Notes: a model not told the origin generated them from the letters alone. A stretch of DNA of 64,000 nucleotides from CAWHQZ01 sp963831645 (GCA_963831645.1 CAWHQZ010000006.1:186001-250000); one strand, 5' to 3'; positions 48,531-57,865 are shown, numbered from the stretch's first letter. Made by a program: numbers and translations.

Positions 48531-49149
48531 ATGAAGCTGAACTCGAAATATTTCGACAGCATTCGCGTCAAGTCCGGTGCCGACACCGGCGGCCGCAAGG
48601 AACGGCCGGTGTGCGCCTGGCCCGGATGTTCCAGACCGGGAACTCATCGCGCGCCGCGCGGCCGGGCGCTCGAGGGCCAGTATCTTGATTTGTGCATCGA
48701 TCATGTTCGGGAATACAACAGGACTTACAACTTCTTCGAGGGTTTGGACAACGCTGCAGTGTCGTCCTGGCAGAAGGACGCACTCACCGGCCACCGGCCG
48801 ACTTGGCGGCTGGGGGAAAACTCCTGGGCGTCGAGCAGCGTCGGCCGCAAGCCGTCAATGCGCGGCTCCCACGGCAAGCCGGCCAGCCATGACCCTTTCG
48901 GCTTCATCGGCCGGCATTCGCAGGCCGAACGCGCGCCCCCCGATGCGCACTGCCCGCAACGCCGAGGTACGGGCGCTGCACAGCCTTGGCCTCGAAGTCG
49001 GCGCCACCGCTGAGGAAGTGAGAGCGCAGTACAAGGTCCTCGTGAAACGTCTTCATCCCGATGCCAACGCCGGCAGTCGCGACAATGAAGACAAATTGAA
49101 GGAAATCATTCAGTCCTATGACTATCTGCGCGCTTCCGGCTATTGCTGA
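48531..49149 (+). pseudogene. J-domain (DnaJ-like) protein, frameshifted in a C-run
   Basis: From ATG 48531 the conserved N-terminal region (MKLNSKYFDSIRVK, CAWPGCSRPGTHRAP, LCIDHVREYNRTYNFFEG, ALTGHRPTWRLG) reads normally to about 48935. The C-terminal J domain (LHSLGLEVGATAEEV, VLVKRLHPDAN with the HPD triad) reads in the next frame. The frames meet at a run of six C (48936–48941); five would join them as Ala-Pro-Pro-Met-Arg. The repaired protein is about 205 residues, normal for the family beside bolA and cobS. It is a homopolymer sequencing error or a real slip mutation. Confidence 0.85.
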
Positions 49150-49234
49150 AGGCGCGCGCTTGCCCCTGATTTCACTTCACCAAAAAATGCTGTAGAAGAC
49201 GGCTCCTTTCTGAACCCTTGGCGCATCGCCCGAC

Positions 49235-50224
49235 ATGACTGCCGCCCCCAATGGCACAATGACCGATCTGCCCGACATCAACGTGTCGGTGCATCAGCTG
49301 TTCGGTTTTGAGAGCCGTCTGCAGGTGCCGGCCTATTCCCAGCCGAACGATCATGTCCCGGATTTCGACGAGGACTATCTTTTCAACCGTGAGACCACCT
49401 TGGCGATCCTCGCCGGCTTTGCCTACAACCGGCGTGTCATGATCACCGGCTATCACGGCACGGGCAAGTCCACCCACATTGAACAGGTCGCTTCACGTCT
49501 CAACTGGCCGTGCATTCGCGTCAATCTCGACAGCCATATCAGCCGCATCGACCTGGTCGGCAAGGATGCGATCGTGCTCAAGGAGGGCAAGCAGATCACC
49601 GAGTTCCGCGAAGGCATTCTGCCCTGGTCTTACCAGCACAACGTGGCATTGGTATTCGATGAGTATGACGCCGGTCGTCCCGACGTCATGTTCGTCATCC
49701 AGCGCGTGCTCGAATCCTCCAGCCGATTGACGCTGCTCGACCAGAATCGCGTCATCCGGCCGCATCCCTCGTTTCGCCTCTTTGCAACCGCGAACACGGT
49801 GGGCCTGGGCGATACGACCGGGCTCTATCACGGCACCCAGCAGATCAACCAGGCGCAGATGGACCGCTGGTCGATCATTGCGACGCTGAACTATCTGCCG
49901 CACGCTCAGGAGAGCGCCATCGTCCTTTCCAAGTGCAAGGGCTTCGATACCGAGAACGGGCGCAAGATGATCGCCAACATGGTGCGCGTCGCCGACCTGA
50001 CCCGCAATGCGTTCATCGCCGGCGATCTTTCGACGGTGATGAGTCCGCGCACCGTCATCACTTGGGCGCAGAATGCGGAAATCTTCGAAGACCGCGGGTT
50101 TGCATTCCGAGTAACCTTTCTCAACAAATGTGACGAGCTCGAGCGCGGCCTGGTCGCGGAGTTCTATCAACGCTGCTTCGGCGAGGAACTGCCCGAGTCG
50201 ACCGCGCACGTTTCAATCTCGTAA
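49235..50224 (+). CDS. cobS: Cobaltochelatase subunit CobS
   Basis: A 329-residue AAA+ ATPase subunit of the aerobic cobaltochelatase. Walker A is GYHGTGKS (about residues 73–80), Walker B is VALVFDEYDAG, and sensor-type FRLFATANTVGLGD follows. The N-terminal LPDINVSVHQLFGF is a CobS hallmark. With CobT and CobN it inserts Co2+ into hydrogenobyrinate diamide. cobT begins at the base after the stop. No other cobalamin gene is in the window. Confidence 0.95.
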   Translation: MTAAPNGTMTDLPDINVSVHQLFGFESRLQVPAYSQPNDHVPDFDEDYLFNRETTLAILAGFAYNRRVMITGYHGTGKSTHIEQVASRLNWPCIRVNLDSHISRIDLVGKDAIVLKEGKQITEFREGILPWSYQHNVALVFDEYDAGRPDVMFVIQRVLESSSRLTLLDQNRVIRPHPSFRLFATANTVGLGDTTGLYHGTQQINQAQMDRWSIIATLNYLPHAQESAIVLSKCKGFDTENGRKMIANMVRVADLTRNAFIAGDLSTVMSPRTVITWAQNAEIFEDRGFAFRVTFLNKCDELERGLVAEFYQRCFGEELPESTAHVSIS

Positions 50225-52105
50225 ATGACTTCAGCAGATCGCGATGGTCCGCTGGCGCCCTTCAAGCGGGCGCTGTCGCTGGCCATGAAGACGATTGCGG
50301 CGGGCCCGGACCTCGTCGTGAACTTCGGCGGCGAAGCGCCGGGCGTTCAGGGTAACCGGGTTCAGCTGCCGCAGCTGAGTCTCGATCTTCCGGCCGGCGA
50401 GGTCGCGATCACGCGCGGCCTTGCCAACTCATTTGCGCTCAAGCTTGCCAATCACGATGACGCGATCCACGCCAGGTATCAGCCCGAAGGGCGCAACGCC
50501 CGCGCGGTTTTTGAGGCCGTGGAGCAGGCCAGGGTCGAGGCCATCGGCGCGCGCATCATGCCGGGCATGGCGGGCAATCTCGGCGCCATGCTCGACGACC
50601 GCTATCAGAAGCGGTCGTTCGCCAACGCCGCTCAGAGAAAAGATGCGCCGCTCGAGGAGGCGCTGGCTCTCGTAGTCCGTGAGCGCCTCACCGGCAGCGC
50701 ACCGCCGCAGCATGCGCGCCAGCTGGTACAGCTCTGGCGGCCGTGGATTGAGGAGAAAGCCGCCGGCCAGCTCGATCATCTGATTGACGCTCTCCACGAT
50801 CAGACTGCCTTTGCCCGTATGGCCAGGGACGTGATCGCCTCCCTCGACATGGCGGATGAACTGGGCAAGGACCCCGACGAACGCCAACATCGGGACACCG
50901 AAGATGACGAAGGCGCCGATTCAGGCGAGCGCAGCGAGGAGAGCGAACAGACGCAGGATGACGCCGACAGCGCTCAGGGCGATGACATGGAGCAGGCGCC
51001 AAGTGAGTCCGGCGAAGTGGTGCACGAACAGGCCGACAGCGATGCGGAAGAAAATGACGCCGATTCCGACAGCGAACGGACTCCCGATGCCGAAGAGCCC
51101 TGGCGGCCGCAATTGTCTTTTGCCGGCGCCGGCAACGATGGTTTCTACCGCGTCCACACCAATCAGTTCGATGAAACGGTCGCTGCCGAGGAACTGTGCG
51201 ACAGCGATGAGCTGACGCGGCTGCGCAACTACCTGGACAAACAGCTGACCAGTCTGCAGGGCGTAGTTGCGCGCCTCGCCAACCGGTTGCAGCGGCGGCT
51301 CATGGCGCAGCAGAACCGGTCCTGGGAGTTCGACCTGGAGGAAGGCCTGCTCGACGCCGCGCGGCTTTCCCGGGTCGTCACCGATCCGCTCCATCCATTG
51401 TCCTTCAAGATTGAAAAGGACATGCGGTTTCGTGACACGGTCGTAACGCTCCTGCTCGACAACTCCGGATCGATGCGGGGTCGGCCGATCACGGTTGCGG
51501 CGACCTGTGCGGACATCCTGGCCCGCACTCTTGAACGCTGCGGCGTCAAGGTCGAGATACTTGGATTTACCACCCGCGCCTGGAAGGGCGGCCAGTCGCG
51601 GGAAAAGTGGCTTGCCGCGGGGAAGCCGGCATCGCCCGGGCGCCTCAACGACCTCCGGCATATCGTCTACAAGTCCGCCGACAACCCCTGGCGACGATCA
51701 CGGCGCAACCTCGGGCTGATGATGCGCGAGGGACTGTTGAAGGAGAACATCGACGGCGAAGCGCTGATCTGGGCGCACAATCGCCTGCTCGCGCGCTCCG
51801 AACTGCGCCGCATTCTGATGGTGATATCCGATGGAGCACCCGTCGACGATTCAACTTTGTCGGTGAATTCGGGCAACTATCTGGAGCGCCATCTGCGCCA
51901 GATCATCTCTGATATCGAGACGAGGTCGCCGGTCGAGCTGATCGCGATCGGTATTGGTCACGACGTTACGCGCTACTATCGCCGGGCCGTCACGATCGTT
52001 GACGCTGAAGAGCTCGGCGGCGCGATGACCGAGAAGCTCGCCGAGCTGTTCGACGAGCACGCCAAGCAGGAGCCTCGCGCGGCCCGGCGCGTGAGTCGCC
52101 GCTAG
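50225..52105 (+). CDS. cobT: Cobaltochelatase subunit CobT
   Basis: A 626-residue subunit. The N-terminal CobT domain (PFKRALSLAMKTIA ...) is followed by a very acidic, low-complexity linker (about residues 215–290, rich in Asp, Glu, Ser and Gln). The C-terminal VWA domain has the MIDAS motif DNSGSM at about residue 412. The VWA metal site contacts CobS in the AAA+ complex. It starts directly after cobS, and rpmB converges on it with six bases between. Confidence 0.95.
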   Translation: MTSADRDGPLAPFKRALSLAMKTIAAGPDLVVNFGGEAPGVQGNRVQLPQLSLDLPAGEVAITRGLANSFALKLANHDDAIHARYQPEGRNARAVFEAVEQARVEAIGARIMPGMAGNLGAMLDDRYQKRSFANAAQRKDAPLEEALALVVRERLTGSAPPQHARQLVQLWRPWIEEKAAGQLDHLIDALHDQTAFARMARDVIASLDMADELGKDPDERQHRDTEDDEGADSGERSEESEQTQDDADSAQGDDMEQAPSESGEVVHEQADSDAEENDADSDSERTPDAEEPWRPQLSFAGAGNDGFYRVHTNQFDETVAAEELCDSDELTRLRNYLDKQLTSLQGVVARLANRLQRRLMAQQNRSWEFDLEEGLLDAARLSRVVTDPLHPLSFKIEKDMRFRDTVVTLLLDNSGSMRGRPITVAATCADILARTLERCGVKVEILGFTTRAWKGGQSREKWLAAGKPASPGRLNDLRHIVYKSADNPWRRSRRNLGLMMREGLLKENIDGEALIWAHNRLLARSELRRILMVISDGAPVDDSTLSVNSGNYLERHLRQIISDIETRSPVELIAIGIGHDVTRYYRRAVTIVDAEELGGAMTEKLAELFDEHAKQEPRAARRVSRR

Positions 52106-52111
52106 GGCCGC

Positions 52112-52405
52112 TCAATTCGCGGCGTGCGCGGCCTTCCTTTCGACACGCCGCTTGACCCGCCTGGCCCGCACGGACAGCTCATCATCGCGAGCCTTGATCA
52201 AAAAGGCATCGAGGCCGCCTCGGTGTTCCACCGATTTCAACGTCCTGGCGGCAATCCTGAAGCTGAAGGCCTGTCCCAGCGCCTCGCTCAGAAGACTGAC
52301 GGCGCAGAGATTCGGTAAAAATCGATGCTTGGATTTGTTGTTGGCATGACTGACCCTGTTGCCGACTTGAACGGCCTTCCCGGTCAGCTCACAGCGGCGG
52401 GCCAT
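52112..52405 (-). CDS. rpmB: 50S ribosomal protein L28
   Basis: A 97-residue ribosomal protein with the conserved start MARRCELTGKAVQVGN and HANNKSKHRFLPNL. The longer C-terminal extension (VRARRVKRRVERK) is normal for alphaproteobacteria. It is transcribed away from a clear promoter at 52475–52503. It converges on cobT. Confidence 0.96.
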   Translation of the reverse strand: MARRCELTGKAVQVGNRVSHANNKSKHRFLPNLCAVSLLSEALGQAFSFRIAARTLKSVEHRGGLDAFLIKARDDELSVRARRVKRRVERKAAHAAN

Positions 52406-52474
52406 AAACTTGCTCCATTTTTCCGGCTTTCCGAGGGCAGCTCACGCAAGAGCACTCCCTAGGGCGAAGCGGTC

Positions 52475-52503
52475 CTATAGGTCTCCAGGCCCATAAGCGT
52501 CAA
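52475..52503 (-). promoter_or_regulatory. rpmB promoter
   Basis: On the minus strand TTGACG (52498–52503) and CTATAG (52475–52480) are exactly 17 bases apart, about 70 bases upstream of the rpmB start. Confidence 0.6.
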
Positions 52504-53032
52504 GTCGGAGCTCTCTACAGTCGGAGCGACAACAGGACTACAACAGGACAACAGTCTCGGGCCTACCTGATCCAAAACGGAACAGAATGCTTAATGCGGC
52601 GTTCCCGGGCAGCGGCGGAGGAAAGCGACTTCTCATCCAATGCGCGGAATAGTTGGATTCGAGCAATGAATGGCTACCAGATGTTGTGTGAACGAATGGA
52701 GAAAGAACCGAGGAAATCGATTCGGTCACGCTCCGTTCGTGATATTTTCGCTTGGTAAACCGTTGCAGCCGGGCAGCACGAACGATCGGCAATGGTTCAT
52801 TAATGCGTTCGAACGCTTGTTCAAGATCAGATGCGGCAGCGCGGGGCAACTGCGACGGTCGCGACTCGTCGAGAATTCCCTGTATTTGGGCGCCATCTTG
52901 GGCCATGAGCGGCTGTCTGGACTGTGGAAATCCCTGATGCCTCACGCTTGAGTACCTCGAACAAACTGCGAACCTCCGAAAAGACGTTGTGACGACAATA
53001 CCGCCTCTGGTATCGGAGCCGGTCTTACCTCC
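52504..53032. other. Intergenic region upstream of the helicase gene, no gene supported
   Basis: About 530 bases between the rpmB promoter and the helicase start. Open frames of 93 codons (plus strand, 52670–52951) and 135 codons (minus strand, 52538–52945) exist. They overlap each other, lack ribosome-binding sites and have no recognisable motifs. In many relatives a DUF3108 gene lies between rpmB and the helicase; I see no trace of it. Confidence 0.4.
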
Positions 53033-55864
53033 ATGAACATTGCTTCATCGCGTAATACGACCGCCGTCCTCGGCCCCACGAACACCGGCAAGACCTACCT
53101 CGCGGTAGAGCGCATGTTGGGCCACGAATCGGGGATGATCGGCCTGCCGCTGCGCCTGCTGGCCCGGGAAGTCTATGACCGCATCAAAGCCAGGACCGGC
53201 GAGCGCGCGGTTGCCTTCATCACCGGCGAGGAGAAGATCGTCCCGGAATCTCCGCGCTATTGGGTGTGCACGGTCGAGGCCATGCCGGCCGAGGTCGAAG
53301 TAGCGTTTCTGGCGATCGACGAGATTCAGATGGGCGCCGACCTCGAGCGCGGCCATACGTTCTGTGATCGCATTCTCCGTCGCCGCGGTCGCGAGGAGAC
53401 GATGCTCCTGGGAGCAGCCACCATGCGGCCCATCCTGGAAACCCTCCTTCCCGGTCTCAATGTCGTCACGCGCCCCCGCTTCTCCAGGCTTTCCTACTCG
53501 GGTCACAAGAAGATCGGCCGACTGCCGCGCCGGTCCGCCATCGTCGCTTTCTCCGTCAACACGGTTTACGCCATTGCCGAAATCGTCCGGCGCCACTGCG
53601 GCGGCGCCGCGGTCGTTCTCGGCGCGCTATCGCCGCGCACCCGCAACGCCCAGGTAGCCCTCTATCAATCCGGCGAAGTCGACTATCTCGTGGCGACCGA
53701 CGCCATCGGCATGGGGCTCAACATGGATGTCGATCACGTAGCCTTTGCAGCGACGCGCAAGTTCGACGGGCTGGCGTTTCGCGATCTCGCCGCGCCCGAA
53801 CTCGGCCAGGTGGCCGGCCGTGCGGGACGCTACCTGAATGACGGCACGTTCGGACTGACCGGCGAGACGAAACCCTTCGACGACGATACCGTGCGGCGCC
53901 TCGAGAACCACGATTTCGCACCGGTTCGCATCTTGCAATGGCGCAACCGGAATCTCTCTTTCGCATCGATCGAAGCCCTGAAGACATCCCTCAACGAACC
54001 GCCGCCCCATCGCTCGTTTGCCCGTGCCAGGAACGCCGCCGACGTGCTGGCGCTGGAACAGCTGAGTGAGGAACCCGACATCGCCGACTTCGCGGCAACT
54101 CCCGACGCTGTCGAATTGTTGTGGGACGTTTGCCAGATCCCCGACTACCGCAATATCTCCGGCGCCGAGCATGCCGCTATCGTCAGCCGCATATTCCGCT
54201 TCCTGCGCTCCGGAGACGGCCGCATTCCCACCGACTGGTTCGCCAGGCAGCTGTCCTACTGCGACCGCCTCGATGGCGACATCGATACGATATCGAACCG
54301 AATCTCGCATATTCGCACCTGGACCTTCGTCGCCAACCGCACCTGGCTCGCCGACCCGGTGCACTGGCAATCGCGGACGCGCGAGATCGAAGACAGGCTT
54401 TCGGACGCCCTGCACGAGAGCCTGACGCAACGCTTCATTGACCGGCGCACCAGCGTATTGATGAAGCGCATCGAGCAGCGCGAAGCTCTGACCTCGACCG
54501 TCGAGCAGGACGGAGCTGTCCAGGTGGAGGGCGAATACGTGGGTCACATGAAGGGCCTGACGTTCGTTCCCGCCGAAGCTGCCGATGATGCCCATGCACG
54601 CGCCCTGCGGGCAGCTTCGCTGAAGGCCGTTGCACAGGAGGTCGGAGCACGCGCCCAGGCGATCGCGGCCTCACCGGATCCCGATATTTCCCTTTCGCGG
54701 GACGGTCAGCTCCTGTGGCAGTCCGCGTCGATCGCGAGGCTGGAGCCGGGCAGTGAGCTTCTGAAGCCTCGCATCGAGCTGCTTGCCGGCGGCGAGCTTG
54801 CAGGGCCCGACCGCGACGCGGTGCAAATGCGGCTCGAGCGCTGGCTCGGCCGTCACATCGCGGCGCTGCTGCAGCCACTTCTCGATCTGGCAGAGGATGA
54901 GAACATCACCGGGCTCGCGCGCGGTATCGCCTTTCGCCTCCTCGAGCAGCTTGGCGTGATCCAGCGCGACCAGATTGCCGCCGATGTCAAGGCATTGGGC
55001 CAGGAGGATCGCGCCAGCCTACGCAAGCACGGCGTTCGCTTCGGTGCGTTCCACATCTTCGTTCCGGCACTTCTGAAGCCGGCGGCGAGTCAGCTACGCC
55101 TCCTGCTGTGGGGCATCTCGCTCGAGAAATCCCGCGCCATCGTCCGCTCCGTCGTACCCGACTTACCCGGACAGGGACTGACTTCCGTCCCCTTCGATCC
55201 GGCGACGCCGAAGGGTTTCTACCGCGTTGCAGGCTTCCGCATCTGTGGCAATCGCTGCGTGCGCATCGACATGCTCGAGCGGCTTGGCGACATCATTCGC
55301 GACCGCGTCTTCTGGCGGCCGAGGGCGCCGGACGAGCATCGCCCTTCGGGCTCGATAGAGGGTGGGGGGTTCAGTGTCGTGCCGGAAATGATGTCCCTGG
55401 TAGGATGTTCGGGAGAGGAGTTCGCCGCCATCCTGCGTTCTTTGGGTTTCCGCATGGAACGCCGGATGCGCCCGGCAGTCGCCAATGTTGAAGCCTCCGA
55501 TCCGAACGCCACTGCGGCCGCAACGGCGGAATCCGGCGACGCCGGCTCGGCAGCAACTACGGAGGGTGACGGTTCGGCCGCCGGCGGCAGTGCGGATGCT
55601 TCCCCTGTGCCGGAGCTCGAGATCTGGTGGCCGAGGGACACCGGGCCCTTCCGTGGTCGCCAGCGGACGCCACACGCCCCTCGGCCGGCGAAACGCAATG
55701 GGCCGCGTCCATCTCCGGGCACTGCTCGCGGCAAGCGGCCAAAGCCCGAACAGCGCGAGCGGGCAATGCCGGCTGTGGATGCAGCAGTTTTCGACCCCGC
55801 CTCTCCTTTCGCGGTGCTGGATCGGCTGCGCGCGCAATTGCAATCAAGCAAGAAGAATGGCTGA
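53033..55864 (+). CDS. SUV3-like helicase-related protein
   Basis: A 943-residue superfamily 2 helicase related to mitochondrial SUV3. Motif I is GPTNTGKT at residues 14–21, motif II is DEIQ near residues 96–99, and motif VI is QVAGRAGRY near residue 260. The SUV3-type region DYLVATDAIGMGLNMDVDHV is present. The long C-terminal part ends in an Ala/Gly-rich then Arg/Pro-rich basic tail. SUV3 works on RNA with a degradative nuclease, so a role in RNA turnover is an inference. The S4-domain gene overlaps its end by eight bases. Confidence 0.9.
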   Translation: MNIASSRNTTAVLGPTNTGKTYLAVERMLGHESGMIGLPLRLLAREVYDRIKARTGERAVAFITGEEKIVPESPRYWVCTVEAMPAEVEVAFLAIDEIQMGADLERGHTFCDRILRRRGREETMLLGAATMRPILETLLPGLNVVTRPRFSRLSYSGHKKIGRLPRRSAIVAFSVNTVYAIAEIVRRHCGGAAVVLGALSPRTRNAQVALYQSGEVDYLVATDAIGMGLNMDVDHVAFAATRKFDGLAFRDLAAPELGQVAGRAGRYLNDGTFGLTGETKPFDDDTVRRLENHDFAPVRILQWRNRNLSFASIEALKTSLNEPPPHRSFARARNAADVLALEQLSEEPDIADFAATPDAVELLWDVCQIPDYRNISGAEHAAIVSRIFRFLRSGDGRIPTDWFARQLSYCDRLDGDIDTISNRISHIRTWTFVANRTWLADPVHWQSRTREIEDRLSDALHESLTQRFIDRRTSVLMKRIEQREALTSTVEQDGAVQVEGEYVGHMKGLTFVPAEAADDAHARALRAASLKAVAQEVGARAQAIAASPDPDISLSRDGQLLWQSASIARLEPGSELLKPRIELLAGGELAGPDRDAVQMRLERWLGRHIAALLQPLLDLAEDENITGLARGIAFRLLEQLGVIQRDQIAADVKALGQEDRASLRKHGVRFGAFHIFVPALLKPAASQLRLLLWGISLEKSRAIVRSVVPDLPGQGLTSVPFDPATPKGFYRVAGFRICGNRCVRIDMLERLGDIIRDRVFWRPRAPDEHRPSGSIEGGGFSVVPEMMSLVGCSGEEFAAILRSLGFRMERRMRPAVANVEASDPNATAAATAESGDAGSAATTEGDGSAAGGSADASPVPELEIWWPRDTGPFRGRQRTPHAPRPAKRNGPRPSPGTARGKRPKPEQRERAMPAVDAAVFDPASPFAVLDRLRAQLQSSKKNG

Positions 55865-56129
55865 GAGGAACGGCCGGCTGGACAAGTGGCTCTGGTGCGC
55901 GCGCGTCGTAAGAACCCGCAAGCTGGCTCACGACATGGTGGCGGCGGGGACCGTTCGTCTCAACCGGGCAAAGGTCGCCAAACCCGGCCACGAGATCAGA
56001 CCGGGGGATGTCTTGACGTTCGTGTGGGCAGATCGCCTGAGAATTCTGAAGGTGGTTGCCATCCCAGAGCGCCGCGACAAGGCCGCGGCCGCCCGGCTGC
56101 TCTATGAGGAGCTTCAGGTGCGCGACTGA
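55857..56129 (+). CDS. RNA-binding S4 domain protein (Hsp15-like)
   Basis: A 90-residue protein made of an S4 RNA-binding domain (GRLDKWLWCARVVRTRKLAHDMVAAG... with NRAKVAKPGHEIRPGD) and a short basic C-terminus. Hsp15 rescues stalled 50S subunits carrying nascent chains; small S4 proteins of this size are its closest relatives. ATG 55857 lies within the last codons of the helicase gene, a coupled arrangement suggesting a joint RNA-related role. Confidence 0.9.
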   Translation: MAERNGRLDKWLWCARVVRTRKLAHDMVAAGTVRLNRAKVAKPGHEIRPGDVLTFVWADRLRILKVVAIPERRDKAAAARLLYEELQVRD

Positions 56130-56279
56130 GCCGCATGGAGCGCGCCGTTTGCGTCTTTGGAATATCTGCTGCGCAGGGCCACTTCTGCTGCTACAGCATG
56201 CGTTTCAAGCCTGCCTCGGATTCGACGCAGTGCAAACAATCGGGAGTTCTTATCGGTACCTGAGAGAGCCGGTTTCTAG

Positions 56280-56618
56280 ATGACCTACATCGTCAATGAG
56301 AAGTGCATCAAGTGCAAATACATGGACTGCGTGGAAGTGTGTCCCGTCGACTGCTTCTACGAAGGTGAGAACATGCTCGTCATCCATCCCGATGAATGCA
56401 TTGATTGCGGCGTCTGCGAGCCGGAGTGCCCGGTCGACGCCATCAAGCCTGACACCGAGCCCGGACTTGAGCAGTGGTTGGCGCTCAATGCCGAGTACGC
56501 GACAAAATGGCCGAATATCACGACCAAGAAGGAGCCGCCGCCGGGGGGCAAGGAGTTTGAGGACGTGCCGGACAAGTTTGCCAAGTTCTTCTCACCTGAA
56601 CCAGGCGAAGGAGACTGA
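56280..56618 (+). CDS. fdxA: Seven-iron ferredoxin FdxA
   Basis: A 112-residue ferredoxin with one [3Fe-4S] and one [4Fe-4S] site. The Cys pattern is CIKCKYMDCVEVCPVDC in the first half and CIDCGVCEPECPVDA in the second. The C-terminal extension (EPGLEQWLALNAEYATKWPNI) is the usual alphaproteobacterial form. It lies 150 bases after the S4 gene and upstream of carD, a conserved order. Confidence 0.95.
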   Translation: MTYIVNEKCIKCKYMDCVEVCPVDCFYEGENMLVIHPDECIDCGVCEPECPVDAIKPDTEPGLEQWLALNAEYATKWPNITTKKEPPPGGKEFEDVPDKFAKFFSPEPGEGD

Positions 56619-56928
56619 TCTTGACGTCAACGTAATATCTTCAAGCAAACGACATTAACGCTGTTCTGCAGAGAACCGAGCATTTGCGGCAAACAGGTGT
56701 CGGTCGCGGGACCAGGGTCTTTAAGTTTCTGTAAATGCATGCTATATGGCAGGTGAGCTTAATGGCGCACCCCGGCCCAATCGCAGCTGAGCACTCCGCT
56801 CGGATTTCTACTGCCCGGCGCCTCATTTCGCGACAATATTGTGACAATCGGTCAGCATGAGAAGGCTGGCGTCCCTAGAGGACTCCCCTCATGGTTTGCT
56901 GGATCGGCAAGAAAAAAGGGTCATGCGT
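56619..56928. other. Intergenic region between fdxA and carD with two short palindromes
   Basis: About 310 bases without a gene. Perfect 10-bp palindromes TTGACGTCAA (56621–56630) and ACAATATTGT (56833–56842) are the only clear features. The second lies about 87 bases before the carD start and could be an operator or promoter part. Confidence 0.35.
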
Positions 56929-57510
56929 ATGGCAACGACACAAAAGAAGGCGGCGCCGGGGCAGCCGAAGAAACTCAGGTTCAAGGCGAACGAGTTCGTG
57001 GTGTATCCGGCTCATGGGGTGGGCAGGATTGTGAGCATCGAGGAGCAGACCATCGCCGGCGCCAAGCTTGAACTCTACGTGGTCGATTTCCTCAAGGAAA
57101 GGATGCGGCTACGTGTTCCGACCTCCAAATGCGAGGCTTACGGGATGCGCAAGCTGGCGGAGAAGCCGCTGGTTGAGCAATCGCTCAAAGTGCTCAAGGG
57201 CCGCGCTCGCGTCAAGCGCACCATGTGGTCGCGGCGAGCCCAGGAATACGAAGCGAAGATCAACTCCGGTGACCTGATTGCCGTCGCCGAAGTGGTGCGG
57301 GATCTCTTCCGTTCCGATCGACAGCCTGAGCAGTCCTATTCCGAGCGCCAGCTCTACGAGGCGGCCCTCGATCGCATGGCGCGCGAAATCGCTGCGGTGC
57401 GCAAGGTCAGCGACGAGGAGGCTACCGCCGACATCGAGCAGATTCTCGACAAGACGGCGCGCAAGAACGAGAAGGCGTCCGAGGACGCGGCCACCGAAAA
57501 GGCGGCGTAA
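56929..57510 (+). CDS. carD: CarD family transcriptional regulator
   Basis: A 193-residue RNA-polymerase-binding regulator. The N-terminal CarD/TRCF interaction domain (FKANEFVVYPAHGVGRI, LELYVVDFLKERMRLRVP) is followed by a helical DNA-binding domain (MWSRRAQEYEAKINSGD, SERQLYEAALDRMARE) and an acidic/basic low-complexity tail. CarD stabilises the open promoter complex, notably at rRNA promoters. AAGGG lies eight bases before ATG 56929, which decides against the nearby ATG 56923. Confidence 0.92.
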   Translation: MATTQKKAAPGQPKKLRFKANEFVVYPAHGVGRIVSIEEQTIAGAKLELYVVDFLKERMRLRVPTSKCEAYGMRKLAEKPLVEQSLKVLKGRARVKRTMWSRRAQEYEAKINSGDLIAVAEVVRDLFRSDRQPEQSYSERQLYEAALDRMAREIAAVRKVSDEEATADIEQILDKTARKNEKASEDAATEKAA

Positions 57511-57549
57511 CCGCGCGGCGCCGGCTCTTTCGTTTTCTACCTGCCGGTC

Positions 57550-57555
57550 TATAAC
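57550..57555 (+). promoter_or_regulatory. -10 element of the tRNA-Arg gene
   Basis: TATAAC lies 10 bases before the tRNA-Arg 5' end. A weak -35 (CTTTCG) lies 17 bases upstream. Position rather than sequence strength supports it. Confidence 0.4.
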
Positions 57556-57565
57556 GACTCCTGCG

Positions 57566-57642
57566 GGCCCCGTAGCTCAGCAGGATAGAGCACCAGTTTC
57601 CTAAACTGGGGGTCACAGGTTCGAATCCTGTCGGGGTCGCCA
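57566..57642 (+). tRNA. tRNA-Arg(CCT)
   Basis: A 77-base tRNA with encoded CCA. Its acceptor is GGCCCCG/CGGGGTC, the D-arm AGCTCAGCAGGATAGAGC, the anticodon stem-loop CCAGTTTCCTAAACTGG with CCT, and the T-arm CAGGTTCGAATCCTG. A short T-run follows. tRNA-Arg genes are common targets for integrative elements, and the next 4 kb look like the remains of such insertions. Confidence 0.96.
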
Positions 57643-57688
57643 TATTTTTCAATGACTTAACGTCACTGTATGGTTTCATGATTAGTCG

Positions 57689-57710
57689 TGGCGTCCACAT
57701 GGCGTCCACG
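57689..57710 (+). repeat. Tandem 11-bp repeat, candidate integrase arm-type sites (pair 1)
   Basis: TGGCGTCCACA is directly followed by TGGCGTCCACG. Two identical 10-bp cores are thus spaced exactly 11 bases, one helical turn, 47 bases downstream of the tRNA-Arg 3' end. Paired direct repeats near an attachment core are the layout of tyrosine-integrase arm-binding sites. Confidence 0.55.
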
Positions 57711-57739
57711 CTCAAGAATAATTCGGGAACTGCCAGCTG

Positions 57740-57800
57740 AGTAGCTTAGCGCCGCTCTCCGAAGGCAGAGGTCACAGTTAGAATCCTGTCGGGTGCGCCC
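57740..57800 (+). pseudogene. Decayed tRNA-Arg(CCG) copy
   Basis: The segment GAGTAGCTTAGC ... CTCCGAAGGCAGAGGTCACAG, then GAATCCTGTCGGGTGCGCC, matches a tRNA-Arg with anticodon CCG, but bases are missing in the D-arm, the anticodon stem and the T-loop (TTAGAA instead of TTCGAA). The 3' half is well kept and the 5' half is badly worn. It shares GTCACAG and GAATCCTGTCGGG with the intact tRNA-Arg just upstream. It cannot fold as a working tRNA. Confidence 0.65.
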
Positions 57801-57865
57801 AAAAATCTAGCGTTAATAGTAGCTTAGACTTAATCAAGAAACCTTTTCCCGAAACTGATTTGGCT

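Noticed and set aside
52538..52951. Overlapping frames on both strands upstream of the helicase gene
   Set aside because: They exclude each other, lack ribosome-binding sites and show no family motif.
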